Under the pieces are notes generated by a model. It searched no databases. It had not been told where the DNA came from and saw only the letters and a list, made by a program, of their open reading frames with translations. DNA of 64,000 nt from assembly GCF_003586445.1 (NCBI RefSeq), contig NZ_CP030028.1, positions 1,564,501-1,628,500 on the forward strand. The letters run 5' to 3'. The translations under genes and the position numbers were made by a program. Of the stretch, positions 55,150-64,000 are shown piece after piece (the stretch's first letter is position 1; each line of letters begins with the position of its first letter). This DNA is from Bacillus sp. Y1. GTDB lineage: Bacteria > Bacillota > Bacilli > Bacillales > Cytobacillaceae.

Positions 55150-55929
55150 ATGAGCAAGTACGGAAAAGAAAGAGAGAAACGTAGCTTTCGCTCTTATGAT
55201 AAATTATTTAAAGAATTTCAAGCAGAACAAGGAATTAACTTTACAGACGAGAAGCTATTAAAACAAGCATTTACCCATTCATCATATGTGAATGAGCATC
55301 GTAGAAAGCCCTATGAAGATAATGAGAGGCTTGAATTTTTAGGAGACGCTGTATTAGAATTAACCGTTTCACAATTCCTTTACAAGAAATACCCGATGAT
55401 GAGCGAAGGAGAGTTGACGAAGCTGCGTGCAGCTGTTGTTTGTGAGCCCTCTTTAGTAAGGTTTGCAAACGAACTTACTTTTGGGAAACTAGTGCTTCTT
55501 GGAAAAGGGGAAGAAATGACAGGAGGCCGTGAGCGTCCAGCACTGTTAGCGGATGTGTTTGAGGCATTTATTGGTGCACTCTTCTTGGACAAAGGAATTG
55601 AAACAGTAATTGGATTTTTAGAAAGAGTTGTATTTCCTAAAATTAACGAAGGTGCTTTTTCTCATGTGATGGATTTTAAAAGTCAGCTGCAAGAGCTTGT
55701 ACAAAGAGATGGAATTGGTACAATCGAATACAAAATTTTACTAGAGCGAGGACCGGCCCATAACAGGGAGTTTGTCTCAAAGGTTTGTTTAAACAACGAA
55801 GAGCTTGGACAAGGTACAGGGAGATCGAAGAAAGAAGCGGAGCAGCATGCTGCACAAATGGCTTTAGAAAAGATCAAATCTCACCTTAATGGAGCAAAAG
55901 AACAGCTAGAAGAAAAACAACAGGAGTAG
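55150..55929 (+). CDS. rnc: Ribonuclease III
   Basis: Double-stranded RNA endonuclease for rRNA and scRNA processing and antisense turnover. The signature ERLEFLGDA is at 59-67, with further metal-binding Asp135 and Glu138 ([10 protein letters not shown]); a C-terminal dsRNA-binding domain spans about 180-250. Length 259 residues, slightly longer than B. subtilis (~249). ATG 55150 follows GGTGGAGG by 5-6 bp. The rnc-smc-ftsY order is conserved in Firmicutes. Confidence 0.97.
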   Translation: MSKYGKEREKRSFRSYDKLFKEFQAEQGINFTDEKLLKQAFTHSSYVNEHRRKPYEDNERLEFLGDAVLELTVSQFLYKKYPMMSEGELTKLRAAVVCEPSLVRFANELTFGKLVLLGKGEEMTGGRERPALLADVFEAFIGALFLDKGIETVIGFLERVVFPKINEGAFSHVMDFKSQLQELVQRDGIGTIEYKILLERGPAHNREFVSKVCLNNEELGQGTGRSKKEAEQHAAQMALEKIKSHLNGAKEQLEEKQQE

Positions 55930-55948
55930 AGATAAAGGGGGAAAAGCT

Positions 55949-58900
55949 GTGTATCTCAAACGTTTGGATGTAGTAGGATTCAAGTCGTTTGCTGAGAGAA
56001 TTGGGGTCGATTTTGTCCCGGGTGTCACAGCAGTGGTTGGTCCAAATGGAAGTGGAAAAAGTAATATCACCGATGCGATTCGTTGGGTGTTAGGAGAGCA
56101 GTCAGCGAAATCGCTTCGTGGCTCAAAGATGGAGGATATTATCTTTGCTGGTAGTGATTCGCGAAAAGCATTGAATTTTGCTGAAGTAACGTTGACGTTG
56201 GATAATGAAGATCAAGCATTACCGATTGAATACAATGAGGTAAGTGTCACTAGACGTGTGTATCGCTCTGGAGATAGTGAGTTTCAAATCAATAAACAAA
56301 CATGCAGGCTAAAAGATATCGTTGATTTGTTTATGGACTCTGGATTAGGGAGAGAAGCGTTTTCGATCATTAGCCAAGGAAAAGTTGAAGAAATATTAAA
56401 CAGCAAGGCCGAAGAAAGAAGAACGATTTTTGAAGAGGCTGCTGGTGTTCTAAAATATAAAAGTCGTAAAAAGAAAGCTGAGTCAAAGCTAACAGAAACT
56501 CAGGATAATTTAAATCGTGTGAGTGATATCTTGCATGAATTAGAAACGCAAGTAGAGCCACTTAAAATTCAAGCGTCGATTGCAAAGGATTTTCTGCAGC
56601 AAAAAGAAGAGCTCGAAAAGATTGAAGTAGCGGTAACGGTGCACGAAATTGAGGATCTTCATGAAAAGTGGGAAAAGCTGACTAGTCAGCTTGAACAACA
56701 TAAAGAGGATGAAATGAAGCTATCTACCGTTATTCAATCGAAGGAAGCTAGAATTGTTGAAATGAGAGATCATATGGCGGCCCTCGATGAATCGATTACC
56801 GATTTGCAGGACGTTTTACTGCGTGTTAGTGAGGAGCTTGAAAAGGTTGAAGGCAGAAAAGAGGTTCTAAAAGAGAGAAAGAAAAATGCTTCGCAAAACA
56901 AAGAGCAACTTAGAAAAAGCATAGAAGAAGTTTCTCTGAAAATCCAAGAATTAACCTCGCTTCAACTTGAGCAAGAGGAAAGCTATCACCGTATGAATGA
57001 TGAGGTACTCTCTCTTAAAAAACTGTTAAAAGAAAAGCAGGAAGTTCTCTCGTCGTTTAGTGAGAATATTGAAGAGCGAATCGAGTCATTAAAAAGTGAT
57101 TATATTGAAATTTTAAACAGACAAGCATCTAGTAAGAATGAGCTTCAAAACACAGACAAGCAGCTTGGACAGCAAGGTGTGAAAAACACAAGATTAGAAG
57201 CTGATAACGAAAAGTATCTTCAAGAAAGACGTGTTATCTCCACCCGTAAGCAGGAAATTGAAGCTAGTATTGCTGGTGTTCAAAAAAATCTTGAAGAACA
57301 AGTTCATGTATTTAGAGAAGAGCAGAAAAAGCTAGAAAACTTGAAGAATAAGTATCAAAAACAAGAAACTCAGCTTTATCAAGCGTATCAATTTTTACAA
57401 AAAGCAAAGTCTAGAAAAGATATGTTAGAAGAGATGGAAGATGACTATTCTGGTTTTTTCCAAGGAGTAAAGGAAGTATTAAAGGCAAGAGATGGCAAAC
57501 TTTCTGGGATTGAGGGGGCTGTCGCCGAGCTTATCCAAGTACCGAAATCGTATGAAGTTGCGATTGAGACTGCTTTAGGCGCTGCGATGCAGCATATAGT
57601 CGTTGCGAATGAGGAAAATGGGAGAAAAGCGATTCTTTATTTAAAGCAAAACTCCTTTGGACGAGCAACATTCCTGCCTCTTAGTGTCATAAGAGGGAAG
57701 AGTCTATCAAGTAGTCAGCTTCAGGCACTAAAAGGCCATCCATCTTATGTAGGAGTAGCGAAGGATTTAATTGGGTTTGATCAAAAATATGAAGAAATAT
57801 TTTCAAATCTTTTAGGTACGGTGGTCATCACGAAGGACTTAAAGGGTGCGAACGAGCTTGCTAAGCTTTTACAATATCGATGTCGATTTGTTACGGCAGA
57901 TGGGGATATCGTAAACCCAGGTGGTTCGATGACTGGTGGTGCAGTAAAGGCAAATACATCTTCGCTACTGAGCCGTAAAGGTGAGCTTGAAGAGTTAAAA
58001 GGTAAACTATTGGGAATGGAAGCTCAAACACATGAGCTAGAAGCGCAGGTGAAGGAGCTTAAATCTTCTATCACAACTCAGGAGCAAAAGCTTGAGGATA
58101 TTCGAAAACAAGGGGAGGATCTTCGCCTTCTCGAGCAATCGAAAAAGGGTGACCTCAGAGAAATTGAGATTGAAGAAAAAAATATCAATGAAAAGCTAAA
58201 AATCTATGATCTCGACATGTCTCAATTTTTACAAGACCAGACGCAGTTGTCTTCACGTAAAGTTGAGTTAACGGAATTGTTATCAACGTATGCGAATGAA
58301 CTAGCCGAACTTGATAGGCAAATTCAAGCATTATCAGAAAAGAAATCTTTCCAAAATAGTTCTAAAGAATCAGTGGTCAATGAAATTGGGGAACTGAAGG
58401 TGAAGCTCGCTGGACTAATGGAGCAGCATCACGGTTTGTCCGAAAAGCTTGAAGCAACAAGAGCATCTCTTTTAGAGCATACGAAACGACATGAAACGTT
58501 TGAAGAGGATCTATCCTTGTTATCAACGGAGATGAACTCTAGTAGTTCAGGAGAACAGCTCTTAGAACAAGAGGCTTCCAAAAAGCTGCAAGATAAAAAT
58601 GAAACCATCTCTATGATTTCTTCACGCCGTGAAGAACGATTGAAGCTTCACAGTACCTTAGAGGATTCTGAGCTTGAATTAAGAGAGCTTTTAAGACAGC
58701 ATAAGGGTTTAACACTTGCGCTTAAGGATGAAGAAGTAAAGCTAGGGCGTCTCGATGTAGAGTTAGAAAACAGACTTTCTCACCTCCGAGAAGAGTACCT
58801 GCTGTCATTTGAAGCGGCCAAAGAAGAGTACCCTCTCGTTCTACCGGTTGAGGAGGCTCGTAAAAGAGTAAAGCTAATTCGTCTTGCAATAGAAGAGCTC

Positions 58901-59515
58901 GGAGTCGTAAACATCGGTGCAATTGAAGAATATGAGCGTGTCTCCGAACGCTACGAATTCTTGCTCGAGCAGAAAAATGACCTGCAGGAAGCAAAGGATA
59001 CATTGTTCCAGGTCATCGATGAAATGGACGAAGAAATGAAGAAGCGATTTGAGCAAACCTTCTACGGAATTCGTTCGCATTTTGAATTTGTTTTCCAAGC
59101 ACTGTTTGGCGGAGGAAGAGCAGACTTAAAGTTAACGAACCCAGAAGACTTATTAAATACAGGGGTAGAAATCGTTGCACAACCACCAGGGAAAAAGCTG
59201 CAGAATTTAGGACTCTTATCCGGTGGAGAGCGATCGCTTACAGCAATTGCTCTATTGTTCTCCATATTAAAAGTTAGACCTGTACCATTTTGTATTCTCG
59301 ATGAAGTAGAAGCTGCTTTAGACGAGGCCAATGTGTATCGTTTTAGCCAATATTTAAAACGATACAGTGACGAAACACAGTTTATCGTTATTACTCACCG
59401 AAAAGGCACAATGGAAGAAGCGGATGTGCTTTACGGGGTAACGATGCAGGAGTCGGGGGTTTCAAAGCTTGTTTCTGTTAGATTGGAAGAAACAAAAGAA
59501 TTGATTGAAACGTAA
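55949..59515 (+). CDS. smc: Chromosome condensation and segregation ATPase SMC
   Basis: Core of the SMC-ScpAB condensin complex. Walker A GPNGSGKS is at 31-38; two long coiled coils (about 165-500 and 680-1020) flank a hinge (about 510-670) with SVIRGKSLSSSQ and NPGGSMTGGAV. The ABC signature LSGGE is at 1090-1094, and the Walker B aspartate is Asp1118 (CILDEVEAALDE). Length 1188 residues (B. subtilis 1186). The start is GTG 55949, after AAGGGGGAAAAG. Confidence 0.98.
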   Translation: MYLKRLDVVGFKSFAERIGVDFVPGVTAVVGPNGSGKSNITDAIRWVLGEQSAKSLRGSKMEDIIFAGSDSRKALNFAEVTLTLDNEDQALPIEYNEVSVTRRVYRSGDSEFQINKQTCRLKDIVDLFMDSGLGREAFSIISQGKVEEILNSKAEERRTIFEEAAGVLKYKSRKKKAESKLTETQDNLNRVSDILHELETQVEPLKIQASIAKDFLQQKEELEKIEVAVTVHEIEDLHEKWEKLTSQLEQHKEDEMKLSTVIQSKEARIVEMRDHMAALDESITDLQDVLLRVSEELEKVEGRKEVLKERKKNASQNKEQLRKSIEEVSLKIQELTSLQLEQEESYHRMNDEVLSLKKLLKEKQEVLSSFSENIEERIESLKSDYIEILNRQASSKNELQNTDKQLGQQGVKNTRLEADNEKYLQERRVISTRKQEIEASIAGVQKNLEEQVHVFREEQKKLENLKNKYQKQETQLYQAYQFLQKAKSRKDMLEEMEDDYSGFFQGVKEVLKARDGKLSGIEGAVAELIQVPKSYEVAIETALGAAMQHIVVANEENGRKAILYLKQNSFGRATFLPLSVIRGKSLSSSQLQALKGHPSYVGVAKDLIGFDQKYEEIFSNLLGTVVITKDLKGANELAKLLQYRCRFVTADGDIVNPGGSMTGGAVKANTSSLLSRKGELEELKGKLLGMEAQTHELEAQVKELKSSITTQEQKLEDIRKQGEDLRLLEQSKKGDLREIEIEEKNINEKLKIYDLDMSQFLQDQTQLSSRKVELTELLSTYANELAELDRQIQALSEKKSFQNSSKESVVNEIGELKVKLAGLMEQHHGLSEKLEATRASLLEHTKRHETFEEDLSLLSTEMNSSSSGEQLLEQEASKKLQDKNETISMISSRREERLKLHSTLEDSELELRELLRQHKGLTLALKDEEVKLGRLDVELENRLSHLREEYLLSFEAAKEEYPLVLPVEEARKRVKLIRLAIEELGVVNIGAIEEYERVSERYEFLLEQKNDLQEAKDTLFQVIDEMDEEMKKRFEQTFYGIRSHFEFVFQALFGGGRADLKLTNPEDLLNTGVEIVAQPPGKKLQNLGLLSGGERSLTAIALLFSILKVRPVPFCILDEVEAALDEANVYRFSQYLKRYSDETQFIVITHRKGTMEEADVLYGVTMQESGVSKLVSVRLEETKELIET

Positions 59516-59529
59516 AGGACGTGTGAGTT

Positions 59530-60513
59530 TTGAGTTTTTTTAAAAAGCTAAAAGAAAAAATTACAAAGCAAACGGATTCGGTAACTGAAAAGTTTAAGGA
59601 TGGCTTAACAAAAACGAGAGACAATTTTTCAGGCAAAGTTAATGATCTTGTCGCTCGTTATCGGAAAGTCGACGAAGACTTTTTCGAGGAGCTTGAGGAG
59701 ATTTTAATTGGGGCCGATGTGGGCTTCGATACCGTTATGGAACTCATCGATGAGCTGAAAATGGAAGTCAAACGTAAAAACATTCAAGACCCAGCAGCCG
59801 TTCAGGTCGTCATCTCTGAAAAGCTTGTTGACATCTACAAGGGTGATGAGGAAGAAGTTAACACGATTAATATCCAAGAGGGCTTAACCGTTATTTTGTT
59901 CGTAGGAGTAAATGGTGTCGGAAAAACAACGACAATTGGAAAGCTTGCACATAAATATAAAAGTGAAGGCAAGAAAGTGTTGTTAGCAGCGGGAGACACC
60001 TTCCGTGCCGGGGCAATTGAACAGCTTGAGGTATGGGGAGAAAGAGTTGGAGTGGAAGTGATTAAGCAAAGTGCTGGCTCCGATCCAGCTGCGGTTATGT
60101 ACGATGCCGTTCAAGCAGCCAAGTCAAGAAACGCAGATATTCTATTGTGTGACACAGCTGGACGACTTCAAAACAAAGTGAACCTGATGAAGGAGCTCGA
60201 AAAGGTAAAGCGTGTTATTGAACGTGAAATTCCAGGTGCCCCTCATGAAGTACTCCTTGTCCTTGATGCTACGACTGGTCAAAACGCACTGGTTCAAGCT
60301 AAAACATTCAAGGAAGCGACAGATGTTAGCGGAATTGTGTTAACAAAGCTTGATGGAACCGCGAAGGGGGGAATTGTGTTAGCGATTCGTAATGAACTGA
60401 AAATTCCAGTAAAGTTTGTAGGTCTAGGTGAAAAAATGGATGACCTTCAACAGTTTGATGCCGAACAATACGTGTACGGATTATTTGCAGACTTAGTTGA
60501 TAAGGAAGTATGA
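59530..60513 (+). CDS. ftsY: Signal recognition particle receptor FtsY
   Basis: SRP GTPase receptor that docks ribosome-SRP complexes at the membrane. Short NG-type form of 327 residues with a membrane-binding N-terminus (MSFFKKLKEKITKQ), P-loop GVNGVGKT at 126-133, DTFRAGAIEQL, DTAGRLQNK and TKLDGTAKGG. It starts at TTG 59530, 14 bp after the smc stop, with AAAGGA upstream. Its partner Ffh is encoded 0.5 kb downstream. Confidence 0.98.
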   Translation: MSFFKKLKEKITKQTDSVTEKFKDGLTKTRDNFSGKVNDLVARYRKVDEDFFEELEEILIGADVGFDTVMELIDELKMEVKRKNIQDPAAVQVVISEKLVDIYKGDEEEVNTINIQEGLTVILFVGVNGVGKTTTIGKLAHKYKSEGKKVLLAAGDTFRAGAIEQLEVWGERVGVEVIKQSAGSDPAAVMYDAVQAAKSRNADILLCDTAGRLQNKVNLMKELEKVKRVIEREIPGAPHEVLLVLDATTGQNALVQAKTFKEATDVSGIVLTKLDGTAKGGIVLAIRNELKIPVKFVGLGEKMDDLQQFDAEQYVYGLFADLVDKEV

Positions 60514-60526
60514 GAGTAAACGAGTG

Positions 60527-60556
60527 AAGCCCGGGTTAAAATACCTGGGCTTTTTC
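60527..60556 (+). terminator. Intrinsic terminator after ftsY
   Basis: AGCCCGGGT / ACCTGGGCT stem with one wobble pair and a 5-6-nt AT loop, then TTTTTCTTT. Confidence 0.85.
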
Positions 60557-60576
60557 TTTGGAAATCGTGGTCTCCC

Positions 60577-60605
60577 TTGACATTAAACGCCTCTGTGTGT
60601 AAACT
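60577..60605 (+). promoter_or_regulatory. Sigma-A promoter of ylxM-ffh
   Basis: A perfect TTGACA (60577-60582), 17-bp spacer, TAAACT (60600-60605), located 21 bp after the ftsY terminator and 42 bp before ylxM. Confidence 0.8.
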
Positions 60606-60647
60606 ACAGTATGTAAAGGCTTTTCACTTAACAAAGGGGGATGAGCG

Positions 60648-60965
60648 ATGCTGGAGAAAACAAATAGGATGAATTATTTGTATGACTTTTATCAGTCATT
60701 ACTTACTCCTAAACAGCAAAGCTATATGTCCCTGTATTATTTGGACGACTATTCGCTAGGCGAAATTGCTGAAGAGTACAATGTCAGTCGTCAAGCGGTC
60801 TATGATAATATTAAACGAACAGAAGCGATGCTTGAAGAGTACGAGGAAAAGCTATTATTATTCCAGAAATTTCAGGAGCGTAATAAGCTGCTAGCAAAGC
60901 TCAAGGACTCTTTATCAGATGACACGCAGCTAGAGCTAATAGCACAGCTTGAGAAATTAGACTAG
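60648..60965 (+). CDS. ylxM: YlxM family putative SRP-associated helix-turn-helix protein
   Basis: 105-residue UPF0122 protein resembling sigma factor region 4, with a clear helix-turn-helix ([20 protein letters not shown]) and a C-terminal helical tail. It almost always precedes ffh in Firmicutes; in streptococci it modulates SRP GTPase activity. Whether it also binds nucleic acid is unproven. AAAGGGGG lies 7 bp before ATG 60648. Confidence 0.93.
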   Translation: MLEKTNRMNYLYDFYQSLLTPKQQSYMSLYYLDDYSLGEIAEEYNVSRQAVYDNIKRTEAMLEEYEEKLLLFQKFQERNKLLAKLKDSLSDDTQLELIAQLEKLD

Positions 60966-60979
60966 GAGGCGGCCTAAAG

Positions 60980-62332
60980 ATGGCATTTGAAGGATTAGCC
61001 GACCGACTGCAAAATACGATCCAAAAAATTCGCGGCAAAGGGAAAGTCAATGAGGCCGATGTTAAAGAAATGATGCGCGAGGTGCGCTTAGCACTTTTAG
61101 AGGCGGACGTTAACTTTAAGGTTGTCAAAGAGTTCGTCAAAAAAGTAAGTGAGCGTGCTGTTGGTCAGGAAGTCATGCAAAGCTTAACACCTGGACAACA
61201 GGTCATTAAAGTGGTTAAAGAAGAACTGACAACCTTGATGGGCGGAGAGCAAAGCAAAATTGCTGTCTCTAATCGTCCGCCAACCGTTATTATGATGGTT
61301 GGTTTGCAAGGGGCAGGGAAAACGACAACCACTGGGAAGCTTGCCAACCTGATTCGGAAAAAATATAACCGCAACCCGTTACTAGTTGCGGCCGATATTT
61401 ATCGTCCTGCTGCCATTAAGCAGCTAGAAACGCTTGGAAAGCAACTCAGCATGCCGGTATTTTCACTTGGTGATCAAGTAAGTCCGGTTGAGATTGCTAA
61501 GCAAGCAATTCAAAAGGCGAAAGAGGACCATCATGACTACGTTCTAATTGACACTGCTGGTCGTTTGCATGTCGATGAAGCCCTTATGGGAGAATTAAAA
61601 GAGATTAAAGAACTCACAAACCCGGATGAAATCTTTCTAGTTGTCGATGCGATGACTGGTCAAGACGCTGTAAACGTAGCTTCAAGCTTTAATGAACAGC
61701 TGGGGCTTACAGGGGTCGTCTTAACGAAGCTCGACGGAGACACACGAGGAGGTGCCGCCCTCTCTATTCGTTCCGTAACCAATACACCGATTAAATTTAT
61801 CGGTTTAGGGGAAAAAATGGATGCGATTGAGACGTTCCATCCAGAACGAATGGCTTCACGAATCCTCGGAATGGGCGATGTCTTAACGTTAATTGAAAAA
61901 GCTCAGGCAAATGTCGATGAAGCGAAGGCAAAAGAGCTTGAACAAAAAATGCGTACAGCTTCGTTTACATTTGATGACTTTTTAGATCAGCTTGGACAAG
62001 TTCGCAATATGGGGCCACTTGATGAACTATTAAAGATGATGCCTGGTGCGAACAAAATTAAAGGCCTGAATAATCTGCAAATCGATGAAAAGCAAATTTC
62101 TCATGTAGAAGCGATCATCCAGTCTATGACAAAGGAAGAAAAAACTCATCCAGAAATCATTAATGCTGGACGAAGAAAGCGGATTGCAAAGGGAAGCGGA
62201 ACTTCAGTACCTGAAGTAAACCGTCTTTTAAAGCAATTTGAAGACATGAAGAAGATGATGAAACAGATGTCGGGTATGCAGGCAAAGGGCAAGAAAAAGG
62301 GCGGATTTAAGCTTCCGTTTAACCCTTTTTAA
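60980..62332 (+). CDS. ffh: Signal recognition particle protein Ffh
   Basis: SRP54 homologue binding signal sequences and the scRNA. The N and G domains carry GLQGAGKT at 108-115, DIYRPAAIKQL, DTAGRLHVDE and TKLDGDTRGGAAL. The methionine-rich M domain (about 320-450) ends in KKMMKQMSGMQAKGKKKGG. Length 450 residues (B. subtilis 446). TAGGAGG, overlapping the ylxM stop, serves as the ribosome-binding site. Confidence 0.98.
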   Translation: MAFEGLADRLQNTIQKIRGKGKVNEADVKEMMREVRLALLEADVNFKVVKEFVKKVSERAVGQEVMQSLTPGQQVIKVVKEELTTLMGGEQSKIAVSNRPPTVIMMVGLQGAGKTTTTGKLANLIRKKYNRNPLLVAADIYRPAAIKQLETLGKQLSMPVFSLGDQVSPVEIAKQAIQKAKEDHHDYVLIDTAGRLHVDEALMGELKEIKELTNPDEIFLVVDAMTGQDAVNVASSFNEQLGLTGVVLTKLDGDTRGGAALSIRSVTNTPIKFIGLGEKMDAIETFHPERMASRILGMGDVLTLIEKAQANVDEAKAKELEQKMRTASFTFDDFLDQLGQVRNMGPLDELLKMMPGANKIKGLNNLQIDEKQISHVEAIIQSMTKEEKTHPEIINAGRRKRIAKGSGTSVPEVNRLLKQFEDMKKMMKQMSGMQAKGKKKGGFKLPFNPF

Positions 62333-62373
62333 GACTGAAAAAACAGGAAAATAATAGTGACAAGAAAAAAGAC

Positions 62374-62402
62374 TTTACAAACTAAAAAACAATTGATATT
62401 AT
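62374..62402 (+). promoter_or_regulatory. Sigma-A promoter of rpsP operon
   Basis: TTTACA (62374-62379), 17-bp spacer, TATTAT (62397-62402), 39 bp before the rpsP start. It would drive rpsP-khpA-ylqD-rimM-trmD. Confidence 0.75.
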
Positions 62403-62441
62403 ACTATCTTGTGTGAAACTATTCGGAGGTGCTTATTTAAA

Positions 62442-62714
62442 ATGGCAGTTAAAATTCGTTTAAAGCGTATGGGAGCAAAAAAATCTCCTTTTTATCGTAT
62501 TGTAGTAGCAGATTCTCGTTCACCACGTGATGGACGTTTCATTGAAACAGTTGGAACTTACAACCCAGTTGCTGAGCCAGCTATCGTTGAAATCAACGAA
62601 GACTTAGCATTAAAATGGTTAAAAGACGGCGCGAAGCCATCTGACACAGTTCGTAACTTGTTCTCTAAACAAGGCCTTATGGAAAAATTCCATAACGCAA
62701 AATTAAGCAAGTAA
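62442..62714 (+). CDS. rpsP: 30S ribosomal protein S16
   Basis: 90-residue S16 protein, length identical to B. subtilis. It has [38 protein letters not shown] and [10 protein letters not shown] 62442 follows CGGAGGTG by about 11 bp; codons upstream in frame lie over the promoter and are not used. It heads the S16 operon. Confidence 0.98.
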   Translation: MAVKIRLKRMGAKKSPFYRIVVADSRSPRDGRFIETVGTYNPVAEPAIVEINEDLALKWLKDGAKPSDTVRNLFSKQGLMEKFHNAKLSK

Positions 62715-62724
62715 TCTGCAGATA

Positions 62725-62955
62725 ATGAAAGAGCTCATCGAAACCATTGTCAAGGCACTTGTTGATCTTCCAGACGAAGTTCGTGTAACCGAGCTGGAAG
62801 AAGCCGACAAAATTACGTATCAACTAGCTGTTCACAAAACAGATATGGGGAAAGTAATCGGAAAACAAGGCCGTGTCGCAAAAGCTATTCGAACTGTTGT
62901 CTATTCAGCAGGAGCATCACAGCAGAAGAAAGTCTACCTAGAAATTATTGAATAA
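62725..62955 (+). CDS. khpA: KH-domain RNA-binding protein KhpA (YlqC)
   Basis: 76-residue single KH domain with the GxxG RNA-binding loop GKVIGKQGR at 42-50. In streptococci and lactobacilli KhpA works with KhpB (Jag/EloR) in cell elongation and division control. It follows rpsP by 10 bp with no visible Shine-Dalgarno sequence, so translation is probably coupled to rpsP. The rpsP-khpA-ylqD-rimM-trmD order is standard. Confidence 0.95.
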   Translation: MKELIETIVKALVDLPDEVRVTELEEADKITYQLAVHKTDMGKVIGKQGRVAKAIRTVVYSAGASQQKKVYLEIIE

Positions 62956-62967
62956 ATGCTACTGGAG

Positions 62968-62992
62968 AAGGAGGGGACAACCCTCCTTTTTT
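62968..62992 (+). terminator. Hairpin with T run between khpA and ylqD
   Basis: AAGGAGGG / CCCTCCTT, a perfect 8-bp stem with loop GACAA, then T residues. It is inside the operon, so it probably acts as a partial terminator lowering ylqD-rimM-trmD relative to rpsP. Confidence 0.8.
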
Positions 62993-63022
62993 CGTAGTTA
63001 TTTCTGAAGGGGGATGCGGTCC

Positions 63023-63409
63023 ATGAAAATTCTTCAAACCGTCGTGGTAAAGCAAGTATTAACGGAAACTAGCAAACAAGTATTGCTAAGCAAGTTTGAA
63101 CTTGAGAAAAGCCAACTTCAGAAGGAATCAGAACAGCTTCGTTTTGAAATGAGGAAGCTTGAAAAATCAAAGAAAATGACCGTTAACTCATTTAAGAATC
63201 GATTCGAAAATGAGATTCATACAAGATTAGAAAAGATTAAGCTGCTTGATTTTAAAATAGAACAATTACATATGCTACCTTTAGGAAGCGAATTAAAGGA
63301 AAAGGAATGCCAAGCGATCGTGGAAGTGAATATAGGTGACGCTTGGGAGGATATTCAGACTGAAAAAACGATTATCATCAAGGACGGACTCGTTGATGAA
63401 ATTCGGTAG
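63023..63409 (+). CDS. ylqD: YlqD family protein of unknown function
   Basis: 128-residue conserved Firmicutes protein. A coiled-coil segment runs over about residues 20-85, rich in Glu/Lys (KFELEKSQLQKESEQL), with a short C-terminal beta-rich part (VEVNIGDAWEDIQTEKTIII). Function is not known; its place between khpA and rimM suggests a link to RNA or ribosome metabolism, by context only. ATG 63023 is 9 bp after AAGGGGG; ATG 63014 directly abuts that site and is rejected. Confidence 0.85.
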   Translation: MKILQTVVVKQVLTETSKQVLLSKFELEKSQLQKESEQLRFEMRKLEKSKKMTVNSFKNRFENEIHTRLEKIKLLDFKIEQLHMLPLGSELKEKECQAIVEVNIGDAWEDIQTEKTIIIKDGLVDEIR

Positions 63410-63424
63410 TTTGAGGTGAAGATA

Positions 63425-63943
63425 ATGGAAAAATGGTTTAATGTCGGAAAGATTGTTAATACGCATGGTATCAAAGGGGAAGTTCGAGTAATATCACAGA
63501 CTGACTTTGCTGATGAACGGTATAAGCCAGGTAATCACTTGTATTTGTTTATGCCTAACTCAAAGGAGCCAATTAAGCTGACGGTTGAATCTCACCGGAA
63601 GCACAAATCATTTGATTTATTAACCTTTAGTGGTTACCCGAATGTGAATGATGTGGAGCCGATGAAGGGTGGAGTTCTGAAGATTACCGAGGAGCAGCAA
63701 GGTGAGTTAGAGGAAAATGAATTTTACTTCCACCAAATTATTGGCTGTCTTGTGTTTACTACACATGGGGAAGAAATCGGGAAGATTCGAGAGATCCTAA
63801 CACCTGGAGCCAATGATGTATGGGTCGTAAAGGGTAAAGGTGGAAAGGATATTCTCATTCCCTATATTGAGCAGATTGTGAAAAAGGTGGATGTGAAGGA
63901 AAAGATTGTTTTAATTGAGCCGATGGAAGGGCTGCTATCATGA
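63425..63943 (+). CDS. rimM: Ribosome maturation factor RimM
   Basis: 16S rRNA processing protein that binds S19 and aids 30S head assembly. The N-terminal RimM barrel begins [20 protein letters not shown]; a C-terminal PRC-barrel holds [29 protein letters not shown] and [10 protein letters not shown]. Length 172 residues from ATG 63425, 8 bp after GAGG; a GTG at 63416 overlaps that site. It overlaps trmD in ATGA. Confidence 0.97.
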   Translation: MEKWFNVGKIVNTHGIKGEVRVISQTDFADERYKPGNHLYLFMPNSKEPIKLTVESHRKHKSFDLLTFSGYPNVNDVEPMKGGVLKITEEQQGELEENEFYFHQIIGCLVFTTHGEEIGKIREILTPGANDVWVVKGKGGKDILIPYIEQIVKKVDVKEKIVLIEPMEGLLS

Positions 63944-64000
63944 TGAACATAGATGTACTAACCCTGTTTCCTGATATGTTCCATGGGGTGTTCGGACAAT
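63940..64000 (+). CDS. trmD: tRNA (guanine-37-N1) methyltransferase TrmD (5' end only)
   Basis: About twenty codons are present ([20 protein letters not shown]), matching the TrmD start around [10 protein letters not shown]; the rest is beyond the window. ATG 63940 overlaps the rimM TGA; ATG 63943, directly after it in frame, is an equally plausible start. Position after rimM supports the call. Confidence 0.9.
   Translation, partial: MMNIDVLTLFPDMFHGVFGQ

Overview
This is a conserved housekeeping chromosome segment of an endospore-forming Bacillaceae bacterium (Firmicutes). Almost every gene has a clear Bacillus subtilis counterpart, in the same order and usually on the same strand, running from within ftsZ to the first codons of trmD. 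Evidence for a spore former is direct: spoIIGA, sigE, sigG and the 26-codon spoVM gene are all intact. The DNA is AT-rich, with strong Shine-Dalgarno sequences and many TTG or GTG starts. Species cannot be fixed from the window. The bpr, ylmA/ylmB and cysH-sat-cysC blocks that I recall in B. subtilis 168 at these junctions are absent, so it is not a close B. subtilis relative.

Layout. 1-8.0 kb: cell division and early sporulation: ftsZ (3' part), spoIIGA-sigE-sigG, then ylmC-ylmD-ylmE-sepF-ylmG, ylmH and divIVA. 8.0-13.1 kb: T-box controlled ileS, ylyA, lspA and an RluD-type pseudouridine synthase. 13.1-24.9 kb: the complete de novo pyrimidine operon pyrR-pyrP-pyrB-pyrC-carA-carB-pyrK-pyrD-pyrF-pyrE, with three PyrR-responsive attenuators. 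25.0-26.7 kb: rqcH on the minus strand. 26.9-44.3 kb: calcium ATPase yloB, then yloC-remA-gmk-rpoZ, coaBC-priA-def-fmt-rsmB-rlmN-prpC-prkC-rsgA-rpe-thiN. 44.4-44.9 kb: spoVM and minus-strand rpmB. 45.2-51.1 kb: yloU-fakA, the serine dehydratase pair sdaAB-sdaAA, and recG. 51.2-54.8 kb: the FapR regulon operon fapR-plsX-fabD-fabG, with acpP. 55.1-64 kb: rnc-smc-ftsY, ylxM-ffh, rpsP-khpA-ylqD-rimM-trmD (5' end only).

How it works together. The genes form long co-directional operons with many 4-base ATGA stop/start overlaps, implying translational coupling. Control is mostly by RNA structure (T-box, PyrR attenuators, intrinsic terminators) and a few recognisable promoters: a 22-bp-spacer spoIIG promoter, a SigF promoter for sigG, sigma-A promoters for ileS, pyrR, fapR, ylxM and rpsP, and a FapR operator. 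Two functional threads recur: sporulation/division (FtsZ, SepF, DivIVA, SigE, SigG, SpoVM, SMC) and translation quality or secretion (RqcH, YlmH, Def, Fmt, RsgA, RlmN, RsmB, FtsY, Ffh, RimM).

I found no mobile element, phage, CRISPR array, defence island, rRNA or tRNA. I see no clearly novel multi-gene system. The less ordinary signals are a structured intergenic repeat-like element (54901-55052), promoters embedded in stop codons or a terminator stem, a substituted key residue in RqcH, and a degenerate zinc finger in YlyA.
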